Shown: piece after piece, positions 18,308-27,412 of the stretch
Layout: every line of letters starts with the position of its first letter
How positions within the stretch are numbered: the first letter of the stretch is position 1
Assembly (NCBI GenBank): GCA_964644695.1
Contig: CAZXWN010000001.1
Location: forward strand, 434,001 to 498,000
Source of the DNA: CAZXWN01 sp964644695 [NCBI: uncultured bacterium]
GTDB taxonomy: Bacteria; UBP4; UBA4092
Reading direction: 5' to 3'
DNA: 64,000 nt
The notes under the pieces: generated by a model
What the model saw: only the letters and a program-made list of their open reading frames with translations
The model's database searches: none
Told to the model about the DNA's origin: nothing
Translations under genes and position numbers: made by a program

Positions 18308-18908
18308 TATTTAGCAAAACATACTGGTGATAATATTCATGCTGCTTAATGAATGACCTGAGAACAGTATCCAATTCACGAACTTTCATTCTATTCTCAC
18401 CCTGACTTAAATAACATCGTGTACGACGTATTCCAATATATTCAAAATAACTTAAGGTGCCCTGTTCTTTTAGTGCATTTTTGTAATATATCTGAATATC
18501 CTTTACAACTTGAACAGGAAAATTATTCATCGGTAAGCTGGAAATAATGTAGTCAAACTTCAAATGTTTATCTATTTCCTGTACCGGCATGACATGAATA
18601 AATATCTTGTCTTTATAGGGTTCAAACAGAGGGTCTTGTTGGACTAATTCTTTGAGATGTTTTGCAAATGAAGGATTAATTTCGCAGATATGAAATTCGT
18701 CATTTACTTGTAAATAAGAGGCAATCTTTTTTGTAAAAACACCTGTGCCAGGCCCAACTTCCAGAATAACAGATGGTTTTCTTTTTCTTTTAGCAAATTC
18801 AGAAGTAATGGCATTAGCCAAGAATCGTGAACTTGGTGTTAATGCTCCGGTAGTTACGACCTCATTGCGAAGTTGCTGTAAAAACATTAATCTTTCTGAA
18901 AAACTCAT
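18270..18908 (-). CDS. Class I SAM-dependent methyltransferase, phospholipid N-methyltransferase-like
   Basis: A protein of about 212 residues with a Rossmann methyltransferase core. Motif I is VILEVGPGTGVFTKKIA, motif II FHICEINPSFAKHL, and motif IV DYIISSLPMNNFPV. The SLPMNNF form of motif IV is like PmtA-type phosphatidylethanolamine N-methyltransferases and also near the rRNA adenine dimethylase superfamily; I favour the former, weakly. The start is ATG 18908, not the TTG at 18923, because AGGAGT lies 6 nt upstream of the ATG. It is the last gene of the rodA-led operon, 15 nt after the M48 peptidase gene. No membrane segment is seen. Confidence 0.7.
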   Translation of the reverse strand: MSFSERLMFLQQLRNEVVTTGALTPSSRFLANAITSEFAKRKRKPSVILEVGPGTGVFTKKIASYLQVNDEFHICEINPSFAKHLKELVQQDPLFEPYKDKIFIHVMPVQEIDKHLKFDYIISSLPMNNFPVQVVKDIQIYYKNALKEQGTLSYFEYIGIRRTRCYLSQGENRMKVRELDTVLRSFIKQHEYYHQYVLLNIMPAHVRHLRFA

Positions 18909-18923
18909 CGAGTTACTCCTCAA

Positions 18924-20543
18924 TCATTGATTACCCGTTTGATTTTCAACCATTGCCTGAAGATAATACAGTTCTTCTTTATCAAACCATATTTGCTGAC
19001 AGTGAAAACACCTGTCAATAATTATCTGGTACTGATAACTATAGTACATTCTCCCTAAAAGGGCATTACAGAGAGGGCAACGAATCATTGGGCTTTTATC
19101 TCTCTGATTGATTTTTTCACCTTTGATATTCTTTCGCATCAAATTAATGCGCATCTTATCAGCTTTTTTAAGAAATTCCTCTGAAAAGGAAGATTCCCTT
19201 CGTGACAATATTCTACTTATTGAGTCATCTGGAATCAGAAATCCAGTACATAGTTTACAGTATTGAACGGGAGTCCCTTCATAGAATGTTTGATCCAATG
19301 ACCTTAAACAACGGGGACAATATCTTGTCGTAAGTGACTGTGAGTTTTTTTTCTCAAGATAGGGTTTTAATGCTGGTTCCTCAGATGCTGGATGGATATT
19401 ATTCTCCTGGGTATGATAAATATTATTTTTTAAATCAAAACCCGGTAAGGCCAGCATTTCACTAATAGTAAAAGGACCTTTCCACTCTTCGTTGTCCTGC
19501 ACCATCCATCCTTGTTTTTCACCGGCTTCAGTATTTACTTCCATTCTAGCTTCTTCACGATTCTTCTTTTGTGCAGATACATTTTCAATTAAAACATGAG
19601 GCGGTATTTGAGCAATTTCAGAAATAACCTTTAATCGCTTATCAAAGGGGGGATGTGTTGTGAATAATTTTGAATACCATTTTTCTTCCTCTTCCCAGGA
19701 ATCAATGGCCGGATTGTCAATAAAGATTGGAGACATTGACTCATCAATAGCGCCAATTCCTCTCCAGCAAAATCGGATACGGATTAATGCCTCAGCTAAA
19801 GATTGTGGATTCCTTGTTAATTGTATTGCAGTTGCATCGGCCATATACTCTCTTTGACGAGAAATACAAGTATTTAATAACTTAGCTATTACCGCAAAGA
19901 ATCCTATAATGAGAGCAACAAAAGCAATTTCTCCGCGACGCGTTTCCTTTGTACCTTCCATTGCAGCTCGAAGAGATTGTGCATATGTTGCAAACATAGA
20001 ACACGATAATGTAACAATGAAAACATCATTATTTAATAAATGAGAAACCTCATGAGCAACAACAGCCTCTAATTGACTACGCGTTAATTTTGACAATATT
20101 CCCTCAGTTACACCTATAACACCATTTCTTCTATTCGTAGCAATTGAAAATGCATTTACGGATGGGGAAGGGACAACTACACCTCGAAGGTAAGGATTCC
20201 CGGAAGCAATTTTTATTTCATCAATAATATTTATAAATTGTTTATGGTACTTATCTAAGGGTTCGGGATCTTTTGCCTTAAGTATCTTTAAAATTCTTTG
20301 AACGCCGCATGTATATGAAAAAATCCATTGAATCAATACAATAAATACTGCCAAAAATAATATTGATAAATAAAAGACACTCGAGAAAACAAACCCTTCA
20401 CCCATAGAAAAAAACGATATATAGAGCTTAAGAATCCAGCCAACAACTAAAAAACCAGAAATATATAAAGAGGTTAATACCAGGAATAAAAGAATACTCT
20501 TATAATATCTTTTTTTCTTTATCTCAACAGGAAAAAAAGGCAT
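18924..20543 (-). CDS. M48 (HtpX-like) membrane metallopeptidase with GYF_2 and two zf-TFIIB modules
   Basis: A 539-residue protein. Two membrane helices (about 18-45 and 53-75) precede an M48 catalytic domain with the zinc motif HEVSH (164-168) and third ligand in REYMADA (E232). Hydrophobic stretches around 205-225 fit further helices. The C-terminal 190 residues are unlike plain HtpX: a GYF_2-like domain (about 344-395, GWMVQDNEEWKGPF), then two CxxC...CxxC zinc modules of the zf-TFIIB type (C409/C412/C429/C432 and C489/C492/C512/C515). HtpX degrades misfolded membrane proteins; the added modules suggest a substrate or partner interaction on the cytoplasmic side (inference). AGGA lies 8 nt before the ATG, inside the end of the GT9 gene. 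Confidence 0.83.
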   Translation of the reverse strand: MPFFPVEIKKKRYYKSILLFLVLTSLYISGFLVVGWILKLYISFFSMGEGFVFSSVFYLSILFLAVFIVLIQWIFSYTCGVQRILKILKAKDPEPLDKYHKQFINIIDEIKIASGNPYLRGVVVPSPSVNAFSIATNRRNGVIGVTEGILSKLTRSQLEAVVAHEVSHLLNNDVFIVTLSCSMFATYAQSLRAAMEGTKETRRGEIAFVALIIGFFAVIAKLLNTCISRQREYMADATAIQLTRNPQSLAEALIRIRFCWRGIGAIDESMSPIFIDNPAIDSWEEEEKWYSKLFTTHPPFDKRLKVISEIAQIPPHVLIENVSAQKKNREEARMEVNTEAGEKQGWMVQDNEEWKGPFTISEMLALPGFDLKNNIYHTQENNIHPASEEPALKPYLEKKNSQSLTTRYCPRCLRSLDQTFYEGTPVQYCKLCTGFLIPDDSISRILSRRESSFSEEFLKKADKMRINLMRKNIKGEKINQRDKSPMIRCPLCNALLGRMYYSYQYQIIIDRCFHCQQIWFDKEELYYLQAMVENQTGNQ

Positions 20544-20544
20544 G

Positions 20545-21693
20545 CTATTTTCCTATTAGCTTCATAATCATATTATGTACAATTGGAGGCGTAATTTTTG
20601 TCATGCAGAAAATGGGCTGATTGCAGGTTCCACGATAGCAGGGTGAACACGGGAATTCCTCGGAGTCCACAACTAGTTTAATTCCACGATCATACAAATC
20701 AATTTCAGAAGCACTAGTTGAACCAATTAAGGCAATAACTTTCTTCTTAAGAGCAATAGCCAGGTGCATGGCTAAAGTATCGGAGGTAACAACAAGGTCA
20801 CATAAATTCATTATGGAATAGAAATCAGTTATGGGATGTTCACAACCCGTATAAACAACAGAAAGCCCTCTTTCACTCGCATTATCATAAATGGCCTGGT
20901 TATTAGCCTGTTCTTCTGCCCCCCCCAAAAGAAGGATCTTCACTGCATCCCCCATATGCTTGTGAATTAGTTCTATCAGGGTCATATAATATTCCGCAGG
21001 CCATCTTTTGGTTAAAAAGCGAGCTCCACTTCCAGTATTTAGACCAATAACGAATTTGTCTTGAGTATTGAATTTTCCCGCCCAATATTGTGACTTTTCC
21101 TGGCAATATTCAGAAAAATCCAGACAATATTCTTGTCTATTATACGGAAGACCCAATCCCTCAAAAATAATTTCCTGATACGTTTTTGTATTAATTTTAA
21201 ATTTCAAAGAATCATCAAGACCTAACTGAAGAGCATAATCCATTTCAGGATTCAAAATTATCAGAGAGCCTTTTTTATCAAGTCCAAATCCCATTTTCTT
21301 TGCGGCATTAACTTGCATAGAAAGCCCCGTAGCTCGTGGCTCCTTGTCCAGACATATAAGAATATCGAAGTCTTCATTTATAAGAGTCCAATAAGTATCC
21401 GGATTGTTAAAACTCAGGCAACGATCAACTAATCCAATATTTTTTATTAAAGGATATATAACAGAATCAGTGACCCATGTAATATGACTAACAGGGTAGG
21501 TGCTTTTTAAGGAAGGTAAGATTGCAGTTGTTCGGATAACATCCCCAGCTGCTCCAAGTTTTATAATGAGTATTCGAAATCCCATAGGTGAATATTCTGG
21601 ACATTTATTACAGACTCGTTTAAAACGACAGGGTTTATCACCTAAGTAATAGCGACAATCGTAATTTACTGGAAATGACAATTTAAACCTCAA
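20545..21693 (-). CDS. GT9-family (heptosyltransferase-like) glycosyltransferase with N-terminal cysteine motif
   Basis: A 382-residue GT9 enzyme. The core starts ILIIKLGAAGDVIRTTAILPSLK, as in ADP-heptose:LPS heptosyltransferases, and has the later FVIGLNTGSGARFLTKRWP and VTSDTLAMHLAIALKKKVIALIGSTSASE blocks. In front is a 37-residue extension with four cysteines (DCRYYLGDKPC...VCNKC), and near the C-terminus a second cluster (CSPCYRGTC..PIFC), perhaps a metal site. Start: TTG at 21693 overlaps the rng stop (TTGA). A second TTG four codons later (21681) has GAGG 6 nt upstream and may be the real start. The call of sugar and acceptor is open; lipid A core is likely only by family. Confidence 0.82.
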   Translation of the reverse strand: MRFKLSFPVNYDCRYYLGDKPCRFKRVCNKCPEYSPMGFRILIIKLGAAGDVIRTTAILPSLKSTYPVSHITWVTDSVIYPLIKNIGLVDRCLSFNNPDTYWTLINEDFDILICLDKEPRATGLSMQVNAAKKMGFGLDKKGSLIILNPEMDYALQLGLDDSLKFKINTKTYQEIIFEGLGLPYNRQEYCLDFSEYCQEKSQYWAGKFNTQDKFVIGLNTGSGARFLTKRWPAEYYMTLIELIHKHMGDAVKILLLGGAEEQANNQAIYDNASERGLSVVYTGCEHPITDFYSIMNLCDLVVTSDTLAMHLAIALKKKVIALIGSTSASEIDLYDRGIKLVVDSEEFPCSPCYRGTCNQPIFCMTKITPPIVHNMIMKLIGK

Positions 21694-23306
21694 AAATCCA
21701 ACAATTCAATAGTATAGTTTTCAAAATGTAACTTTTCATCAGGTTGAATCGAAATCATCTTTCTATATTTGTCACCCAACTCAGCCATTTCATTTTCCAT
21801 AATTTGATTAAGAACGCGATGAAGCTCTGGATGTACTTTGACTAATACTCTCGGCTTACTGGTTGTACGACAAACCTTTCTCAGCTCCCTTAGTACCTTT
21901 ATTGCCATAGTGTCTGGAGCTAGAATAACTCCATTCCCATCACAATAAGGACAGGGCTGTGTAAGTGTTTTTAAAAGACTTGGACGTACCCTTCGGCGAG
22001 TCATTTGTATCAAACCAACTTCAGTCATTTCCAGCATAGTAAATCGTTCACGATCCGATTTCATGGCTTCGGAAAATGCTTCATGAACTTTATGTCGATT
22101 AGATCTATTTTTCATATCAATAAAATCTACTACTAGTAATCCACCTAATCCTCTGGCTCTTATTTGATGAGATATTTCCTTAGCAGCCTCAATATTAGTT
22201 TTTACTAATGTTTGCTCGATATCCTGACCACCAACAAATTTACCAGTATTGATATCAATAGCTACAAGAGCTTCTGCCTCATCAATATATATATGCCCAC
22301 CAGACTTTAACCATATTTTTCGTTGCAATAGCTTGTCTATCTGGGGTTCAATTTCGAATATATCAAACAGAGGATCTGTCTGGTCATGGAGAAAAACACG
22401 AGGCTTTAATTCAGGAGAGATGGTATCCAGCAAATCATTGATACGATCATAATCGTCTTCATTATCAACCACAAGCGCATCAATTGTTTCATTGAACATA
22501 TCACGAATTGCACGATCAGTAAGAGCAAGATCTTTATGTATTAAAGAAGGGGAATGGGATGTATCTGATTTTCGCTGAATCTTCTTCCATAAATTAGTTA
22601 AGAATAATAAATCCCTTTTAAATTCAACTTCGCTAACCCCTTCAGCAGCAGTTCGTACTATTAACCCCATGCCTTCAGGTAAAAACCTTTTTGCTAAACC
22701 ACGTAAGTATTCACGTTTTTTACCATCTTGAATTCTTCGAGAGATACCAATATGTTTGATAGTGGGCATCAACACTAAAAACCTTCCAGGTAAAGTAATA
22801 TGTGTTGTTGCTCGAGCTCCCTTTTTACCCAAAGGCTCCTTAACAATTTGAACAAGAATATCTTGTCCTTCTTGTATCAAATCATCTATCATTACCGGCA
22901 GACGATTATGATGAGTCGTCTTTTCAGCACCAATATCATCCTCTTCATCATCTGTAACCGATTGTTGTTTTTCTGTCTCATCATCATCGGCAGAATCAGA
23001 TAACCAAGATTCGTAAGATTTTATATCTTGATAAATGTCAGACACATATAAAAAACAGTTTTTACCAACACCAATATCAACAAAAGCAGCTCCAATGCCA
23101 GAAACAATTCGGTCAACTCTTCCTTTAAAAATATTTCCAATAATGCCTTTATCTGCTTCTCTTTCAATAACTAATTCTGCCAATTTACCTTTTTCAATAA
23201 GGGCTACTCTTGTTTCGTACCCCTCACTATTGATCAATAAGACATTATTTTTTGTCTTAATTTTAGATGGATTATACGGTTGAGCTTTTCGTGTTGATCT
23301 GGCCAT
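21690..23306 (-). CDS. rng: Ribonuclease G/E family endoribonuclease
   Basis: A 538-residue Rne/Rng protein lacking the long RNase E C-terminal scaffold. Order: a short N-terminal segment, an S1 domain (GIIGNIFKGRVDRIVSGIGAAFVDIG) interrupted by an acidic insertion of about 35 residues (residues 100-135, rich in D, E and S), the RNase H-like and catalytic core with VAIDINTGKFVG and LLVVDFIDMK carrying the metal-binding aspartates, and the zinc-link motif CPYCDGNG. It processes rRNA precursors and decays mRNA. The position after rodA and the radical SAM/DUF2344 gene is a common arrangement. It starts at ATG 23306, 12 nt after the radical SAM gene. Confidence 0.92.
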   Translation of the reverse strand: MARSTRKAQPYNPSKIKTKNNVLLINSEGYETRVALIEKGKLAELVIEREADKGIIGNIFKGRVDRIVSGIGAAFVDIGVGKNCFLYVSDIYQDIKSYESWLSDSADDDETEKQQSVTDDEEDDIGAEKTTHHNRLPVMIDDLIQEGQDILVQIVKEPLGKKGARATTHITLPGRFLVLMPTIKHIGISRRIQDGKKREYLRGLAKRFLPEGMGLIVRTAAEGVSEVEFKRDLLFLTNLWKKIQRKSDTSHSPSLIHKDLALTDRAIRDMFNETIDALVVDNEDDYDRINDLLDTISPELKPRVFLHDQTDPLFDIFEIEPQIDKLLQRKIWLKSGGHIYIDEAEALVAIDINTGKFVGGQDIEQTLVKTNIEAAKEISHQIRARGLGGLLVVDFIDMKNRSNRHKVHEAFSEAMKSDRERFTMLEMTEVGLIQMTRRRVRPSLLKTLTQPCPYCDGNGVILAPDTMAIKVLRELRKVCRTTSKPRVLVKVHPELHRVLNQIMENEMAELGDKYRKMISIQPDEKLHFENYTIELLDF

Positions 23307-23318
23307 TGTCAGCCTATC

Positions 23319-25925
23319 TTATTTATAAGTTTCAGGAGAGATTAAGACACCGTCTTTAAGTGCATACATCCCAGTCCTTCTATAATTCATTAGTTTTATT
23401 GATTTTACATCATTACCGATTAGTAATTCCATTAATTCTTCTGTTTTCGCGTTAGTTGTGTTATTAACAAAAAAAGATACATTTACTGACGAATGTGGAT
23501 TATCTCCCACAGTCAGGGAATAAATAAGTGGACGAATATCAAGTTCCTTATATAATTTATTGTCTTTATATCGCAAAACTTTCAACTCTTTTTTGCTTAA
23601 AAGAGTACCCACCTTTTCATTAAGTTGTTCCTTACTCACTAAATCAAAGCCGTTTACTTGATATGACACTATATTAATTATTTTTGATAAGGGCTGGGCT
23701 TTAGTCGTAACCTCCCAATACTTTTCAATTATCAATCCATCAGGAAGTTCCTGGGATAATTTAGCGAACACTTCATCAGGGTTCTCTTGAGTATATAAAG
23801 ATAATTGAGCATATTCAGATTCACTGGTATATCCAAGAGATAGAGGTAAAGCTAATTGAAACTTTATTTGGGGATTATATCCTTGAGAGAAGGCTAAAGG
23901 TAATTTTGTTCTCCGGAGTGCATAATGAAAGGTACGCATTAAATCTAAATGAGAGATAAATCGAATCAAACCTTCCTTGCGAAACTTAAACCGGTAAACA
24001 GCTTTTTCTATGAACAAACTTTTATTAAAGGTTGTATCTACGATATGAGGAACTATCTTCTGGCTAACAATTTTATCTTCTGCTTTTTTGTGGGTACAGC
24101 CATTCACTCCACAAAGATAACAAATATTAGACTGCGAACAATCTTTACTTGTTTCTTCGATTTGAGAAAGATTCCATTCCTTAACTAAGAATTCTGTACT
24201 GACACCAGCATTGATATGAGACCAGGGAGTAACAGAACCAGGCTCAATAAATCTAGAAGCATAACTCTCACCTGATATTTTGGTATCAATAAAAGCTTGG
24301 TTCCATAATTCAGGTTTAAATTGATCTGACCAGTTGTCGAGTTTAGCGCCAAGTTCCCAAACTCGATATATCACTCCGGCCAATTTACGATCACCACGGG
24401 ATATAACTGCTTCAATAAATGATTGTTCAGGATCGTGCCATTTTAAACGAATGGAACGTGACTGTATGTGTGACTTAACCCAATATATTCTCTTAGTGAT
24501 TTCATCTTTTGGTAACTGTCCAGCAAATTGAAAAGCAGTATGGGGTTTTGGTATAAATATTGAAATTGAAACAGTAATATTACCGCCCCGTGTCGATTCT
24601 TTTTTGGCGATCTGAGATGCCTTATTAATGAGGGAGACCATGTATTCTAAATCATCGTATGTTTCGGTTGGTAATCCAATCATAAAATAGAGTTTTGCGG
24701 ACAACCACCCAGATTGAAAAACATCTCTTATAGCTGATTCCAAATCAGAATCAGAGATATTTTTATTAATAACCCTCCGTAATCTTTCACTTCCAGCTTC
24801 TACGGCAAAAGTAAAACCATTCTTTTTAACTTCCTTAAGAGTTCGCGCTAATTCAATGGAAAAATTATCGACTCTTAGTGAGGGTAGAGAAATTGAAACC
24901 TGCTGCCTTTTAAAATTATCTGTTAACTCAGTTGATAGCCCACCAATATCGTAATAATCACTACTTGAAAGCGATAGGAGAGATATTTCATCAAGGCCTG
25001 TTGATTCTATACATACCTTTGATTGTCTAATTAGAGTATTTTTAAATCTTTCGCGACGAGGTCTTGTAACATAACCTGCTTGGCAAAAACGACATCCGCG
25101 CAAACAACCGCGCTGTATTTCAAGCGCAACTCTATCATGAGTTATTTCAATAAATGGAACAATTTGTTTATTTGGATAATAAGCGTTTTCAAGATTAACA
25201 ATTCTCTTATTAATGATGTTCTTACTTTTTAATGATACTAATTCTTTAAATGTTCCATCTGTATTGTAATTTGCCTCATAAAACGCTGGAACATAAACTC
25301 CCTCAATTTCGGATAAAGTTTCAAGAATATTCTGTCGTGAAGCATTGGAAGATTTCATAGACTGCACAATATGAATAATTTCCTGAAAAACATCTTCACC
25401 ATCGCCAATAACAAAGGCATCAATAAATGGAGCCATTGGTTCTGGATTAAAGGACACATGACCGCCCGCAATTATTATGGGGGCTTTTTGAGTACGATCT
25501 TTACTGTATATTGGAATATTCCCCAAATTAAGCATATTCAAAACAGTAGTTACACAAAGTTCATATTGAAGGGTAAATGCAAGAATGTCTAAATCACGTA
25601 AAGGAATTTTATTTTCAAGAGTAAAAAGGGGGATATTTTGTTCTCGTAAAAGACTTTCCATGTCAGGCCATGGTGCATATACTCTTTCAGTTGAAACATC
25701 TGGTATGTTGTTAAGCAACTCATAAAATATCTTATAACCCAGATGGGACATCCCTAATTCATATACATCGGGGAATGCCAAACCAATTGTCAGATTGACC
25801 TCATTTAGATTTTTTATAATAGAATTAAATTCATTTCCCAGATATCTTCCGGGCTTACTCACAAGTGGAAGAATTTCATCAATTGATTTTGAATCAAAAG
25901 TCACATACACACCATTATTCTGCAA
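23319..25925 (-). CDS. B12-binding/radical SAM protein fused to DUF2344 domain (TIGR03960/TIGR03936 type)
   Basis: An 868-residue fusion. Residues 40-190 resemble a B12-binding-like Rossmann domain (AFPDVYELGMSHLGYKI, IIAGGHVSFNPEPMAPFIDAFVIGDGED). The radical SAM motif is RGCLRGCRFC (C274, C278, C281). From about 640 on comes the DUF2344 domain (YRFKFRKEGLIRFISHLDLMRTFHYALRRTKLPLAFSQGYNPQIK). The two halves are separate proteins in some bacteria and fused in others. Function is unknown, though the steady association with RNase G suggests a role in RNA or ribosome biology (inference). The start is TTG at 25925 without a close Shine-Dalgarno; it lies 2 nt after the rodA stop. Confidence 0.88.
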   Translation of the reverse strand: MQNNGVYVTFDSKSIDEILPLVSKPGRYLGNEFNSIIKNLNEVNLTIGLAFPDVYELGMSHLGYKIFYELLNNIPDVSTERVYAPWPDMESLLREQNIPLFTLENKIPLRDLDILAFTLQYELCVTTVLNMLNLGNIPIYSKDRTQKAPIIIAGGHVSFNPEPMAPFIDAFVIGDGEDVFQEIIHIVQSMKSSNASRQNILETLSEIEGVYVPAFYEANYNTDGTFKELVSLKSKNIINKRIVNLENAYYPNKQIVPFIEITHDRVALEIQRGCLRGCRFCQAGYVTRPRRERFKNTLIRQSKVCIESTGLDEISLLSLSSSDYYDIGGLSTELTDNFKRQQVSISLPSLRVDNFSIELARTLKEVKKNGFTFAVEAGSERLRRVINKNISDSDLESAIRDVFQSGWLSAKLYFMIGLPTETYDDLEYMVSLINKASQIAKKESTRGGNITVSISIFIPKPHTAFQFAGQLPKDEITKRIYWVKSHIQSRSIRLKWHDPEQSFIEAVISRGDRKLAGVIYRVWELGAKLDNWSDQFKPELWNQAFIDTKISGESYASRFIEPGSVTPWSHINAGVSTEFLVKEWNLSQIEETSKDCSQSNICYLCGVNGCTHKKAEDKIVSQKIVPHIVDTTFNKSLFIEKAVYRFKFRKEGLIRFISHLDLMRTFHYALRRTKLPLAFSQGYNPQIKFQLALPLSLGYTSESEYAQLSLYTQENPDEVFAKLSQELPDGLIIEKYWEVTTKAQPLSKIINIVSYQVNGFDLVSKEQLNEKVGTLLSKKELKVLRYKDNKLYKELDIRPLIYSLTVGDNPHSSVNVSFFVNNTTNAKTEELMELLIGNDVKSIKLMNYRRTGMYALKDGVLISPETYK

Positions 25926-25927
25926 AT

Positions 25928-27022
25928 TTAGTAACTATATCTCCGTTGGTGAACATTCATAGCTAAACCAATAGCTGTCATAAATGTAAGATAAGAAGAG
26001 CCACCATAACTGAAAAAGGGGAGTGGCAAACCAGTCACTGGCATTATTCCAATAGTCATTCCCATATTAATAAACAAATGGCCAATGATTAAGGCAGCAC
26101 ATCCAATAATAATCAAAATACCTTGAGGATCCTTTGCGTTACGAGTCCAAATGGTAGTCATCCTATAAATAATCACAATAAAAAATGATAGAAGAATTAG
26201 TGCGCCAATAAAGCCAAATTGTTCAGCAAAGGACGAAAAAGCAAAATCAGTATGATTAGCAGGAAGAAAGTCTAATTGACTTTGGCTGCCTCGCAACCAG
26301 CCTTTTCCAAATACTTTTCCAGAGCCAACTGCAATAATTGACTGATGGACATTATATCCTGCGCCTAGTTTATCTATCTCAGGATTTAAAAAGATGAGAA
26401 TTCTCTTTTTCTGATACTCTTTTAAAAAAGGATACGCAATAATTGCGAAAACAATACCTGAAATAACAGACCACACTAAATATTTCACTTTGGAACCTGA
26501 AATATAGAGCATTGCAAATAATACTGGGATTAACGTCAATGAAGTACCCAAGTCAGGCTGTTTCATAATCATAGCCATTGGAATTCCAATCAGAAGAAAT
26601 CCACCAAGGGTTTTCTTCCAGTTATCAAGGACATCTCCAACATCGGTTAAATATCTAGCCAACGTGAGTATAAGTATTATTTTGGAAAGCTCAGATGGTT
26701 GAAATTGAAACCCACCAAAGCCCAACCATCGAACAGCACCACCACCACTCCTTCCAATAAACATTACCAAAATCAGAAGAATTATATTCAATCCATATAG
26801 CCACCAAGCGTAATTAAGCCATATATGATAATCGAATCCAGTAATAACTATCAGCCAGCATATACCTAACAATACCCAAAGAGTTTGTTTCCAAAAGAAA
26901 GTACTGGTAGATGGATCCAGATAGGTAGTACTGAAAACCATTAATATTCCGCAAATACTAACTCCCAAGATTGAAAAGAAAACCCAGAAATCAGATTGCT
27001 CTAGATAACCATGCCATTTCAA
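25928..27022 (-). CDS. rodA: Rod shape-determining SEDS protein RodA
   Basis: A 364-residue SEDS-family peptidoglycan glycosyltransferase with about ten membrane helices. Hallmarks are WLGFGGFQFQPSELSKI, MKQPDLGTSLTLIP, YNVHQSIIAVGSGKVFGKGW and, near the end, TGLPLPFFSYGGSSYLT. It pairs with a class B PBP (not in this window) to build the cylinder wall. RodA is preferred over FtsW from length and the adjacent rng locus. The TTG start at 27022 is supported by GAGG 8 nt upstream. It leads the operon rodA - radical SAM - rng - GT9 - M48 peptidase - methyltransferase. Confidence 0.92.
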   Translation of the reverse strand: MKWHGYLEQSDFWVFFSILGVSICGILMVFSTTYLDPSTSTFFWKQTLWVLLGICWLIVITGFDYHIWLNYAWWLYGLNIILLILVMFIGRSGGGAVRWLGFGGFQFQPSELSKIILILTLARYLTDVGDVLDNWKKTLGGFLLIGIPMAMIMKQPDLGTSLTLIPVLFAMLYISGSKVKYLVWSVISGIVFAIIAYPFLKEYQKKRILIFLNPEIDKLGAGYNVHQSIIAVGSGKVFGKGWLRGSQSQLDFLPANHTDFAFSSFAEQFGFIGALILLSFFIVIIYRMTTIWTRNAKDPQGILIIIGCAALIIGHLFINMGMTIGIMPVTGLPLPFFSYGGSSYLTFMTAIGLAMNVHQRRYSY

Positions 27023-27140
27023 TTAGCTCACCTCATAGTTGATATTTAAATTTTACCGTTTAGCTATAGTAGAGTCTACATAAGAGATTATATGTAAATA
27101 AACATACTCTATGCGATAATACGGCAAAAAGGAGGACAAC

Positions 27141-27395
27141 ATGTCAATCACAGAATATGAAAGCATCTATCAGAAAATATTCTATCTATTCTTTAATATT
27201 GTAATTGTACTTGTTGTATTGGGATTTATTTATATTGGTTTCAAAAATATTAGAGACACACTAAGAAGCAGTGGTATCTTTGGATTAATTCTCAGTTTCT
27301 TAAAAACAGCTATAATGATTGCTCTGGCAATTATTGCTTTCGGTTACTTCAAAAGTACCGGTCTAATGGACCGAATCATAGCGTTATTACCCTAA
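27141..27395 (+). CDS. Small membrane protein of unknown function (84 aa)
   Basis: An 84-residue protein with two predicted membrane helices (about 15-37 and 50-70) joined by a short charged loop (KNIRDTLRSSGIFG). It is preceded by a strong Shine-Dalgarno, AAGGAGG at 27129-27135, 5 nt from the ATG, so it is very likely expressed. I do not recognise the family. It lies 17 nt upstream of the GHL10-NHL gene and diverges from rodA, so it could be tied to envelope or cell wall work, but nothing in the protein itself proves this. Confidence 0.75.
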   Translation: MSITEYESIYQKIFYLFFNIVIVLVVLGFIYIGFKNIRDTLRSSGIFGLILSFLKTAIMIALAIIAFGYFKSTGLMDRIIALLP

Positions 27396-27412
27396 CAAAA
27401 AGTGAGCTTATC

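Noticed and set aside
22850-22866. GAACAAGA-ATA-TCTTGT inverted motif resembling the palindrome family
   Set aside because: It is imperfect (lacks the ATC ends), lies within rng coding sequence and fits the codons; probably chance.
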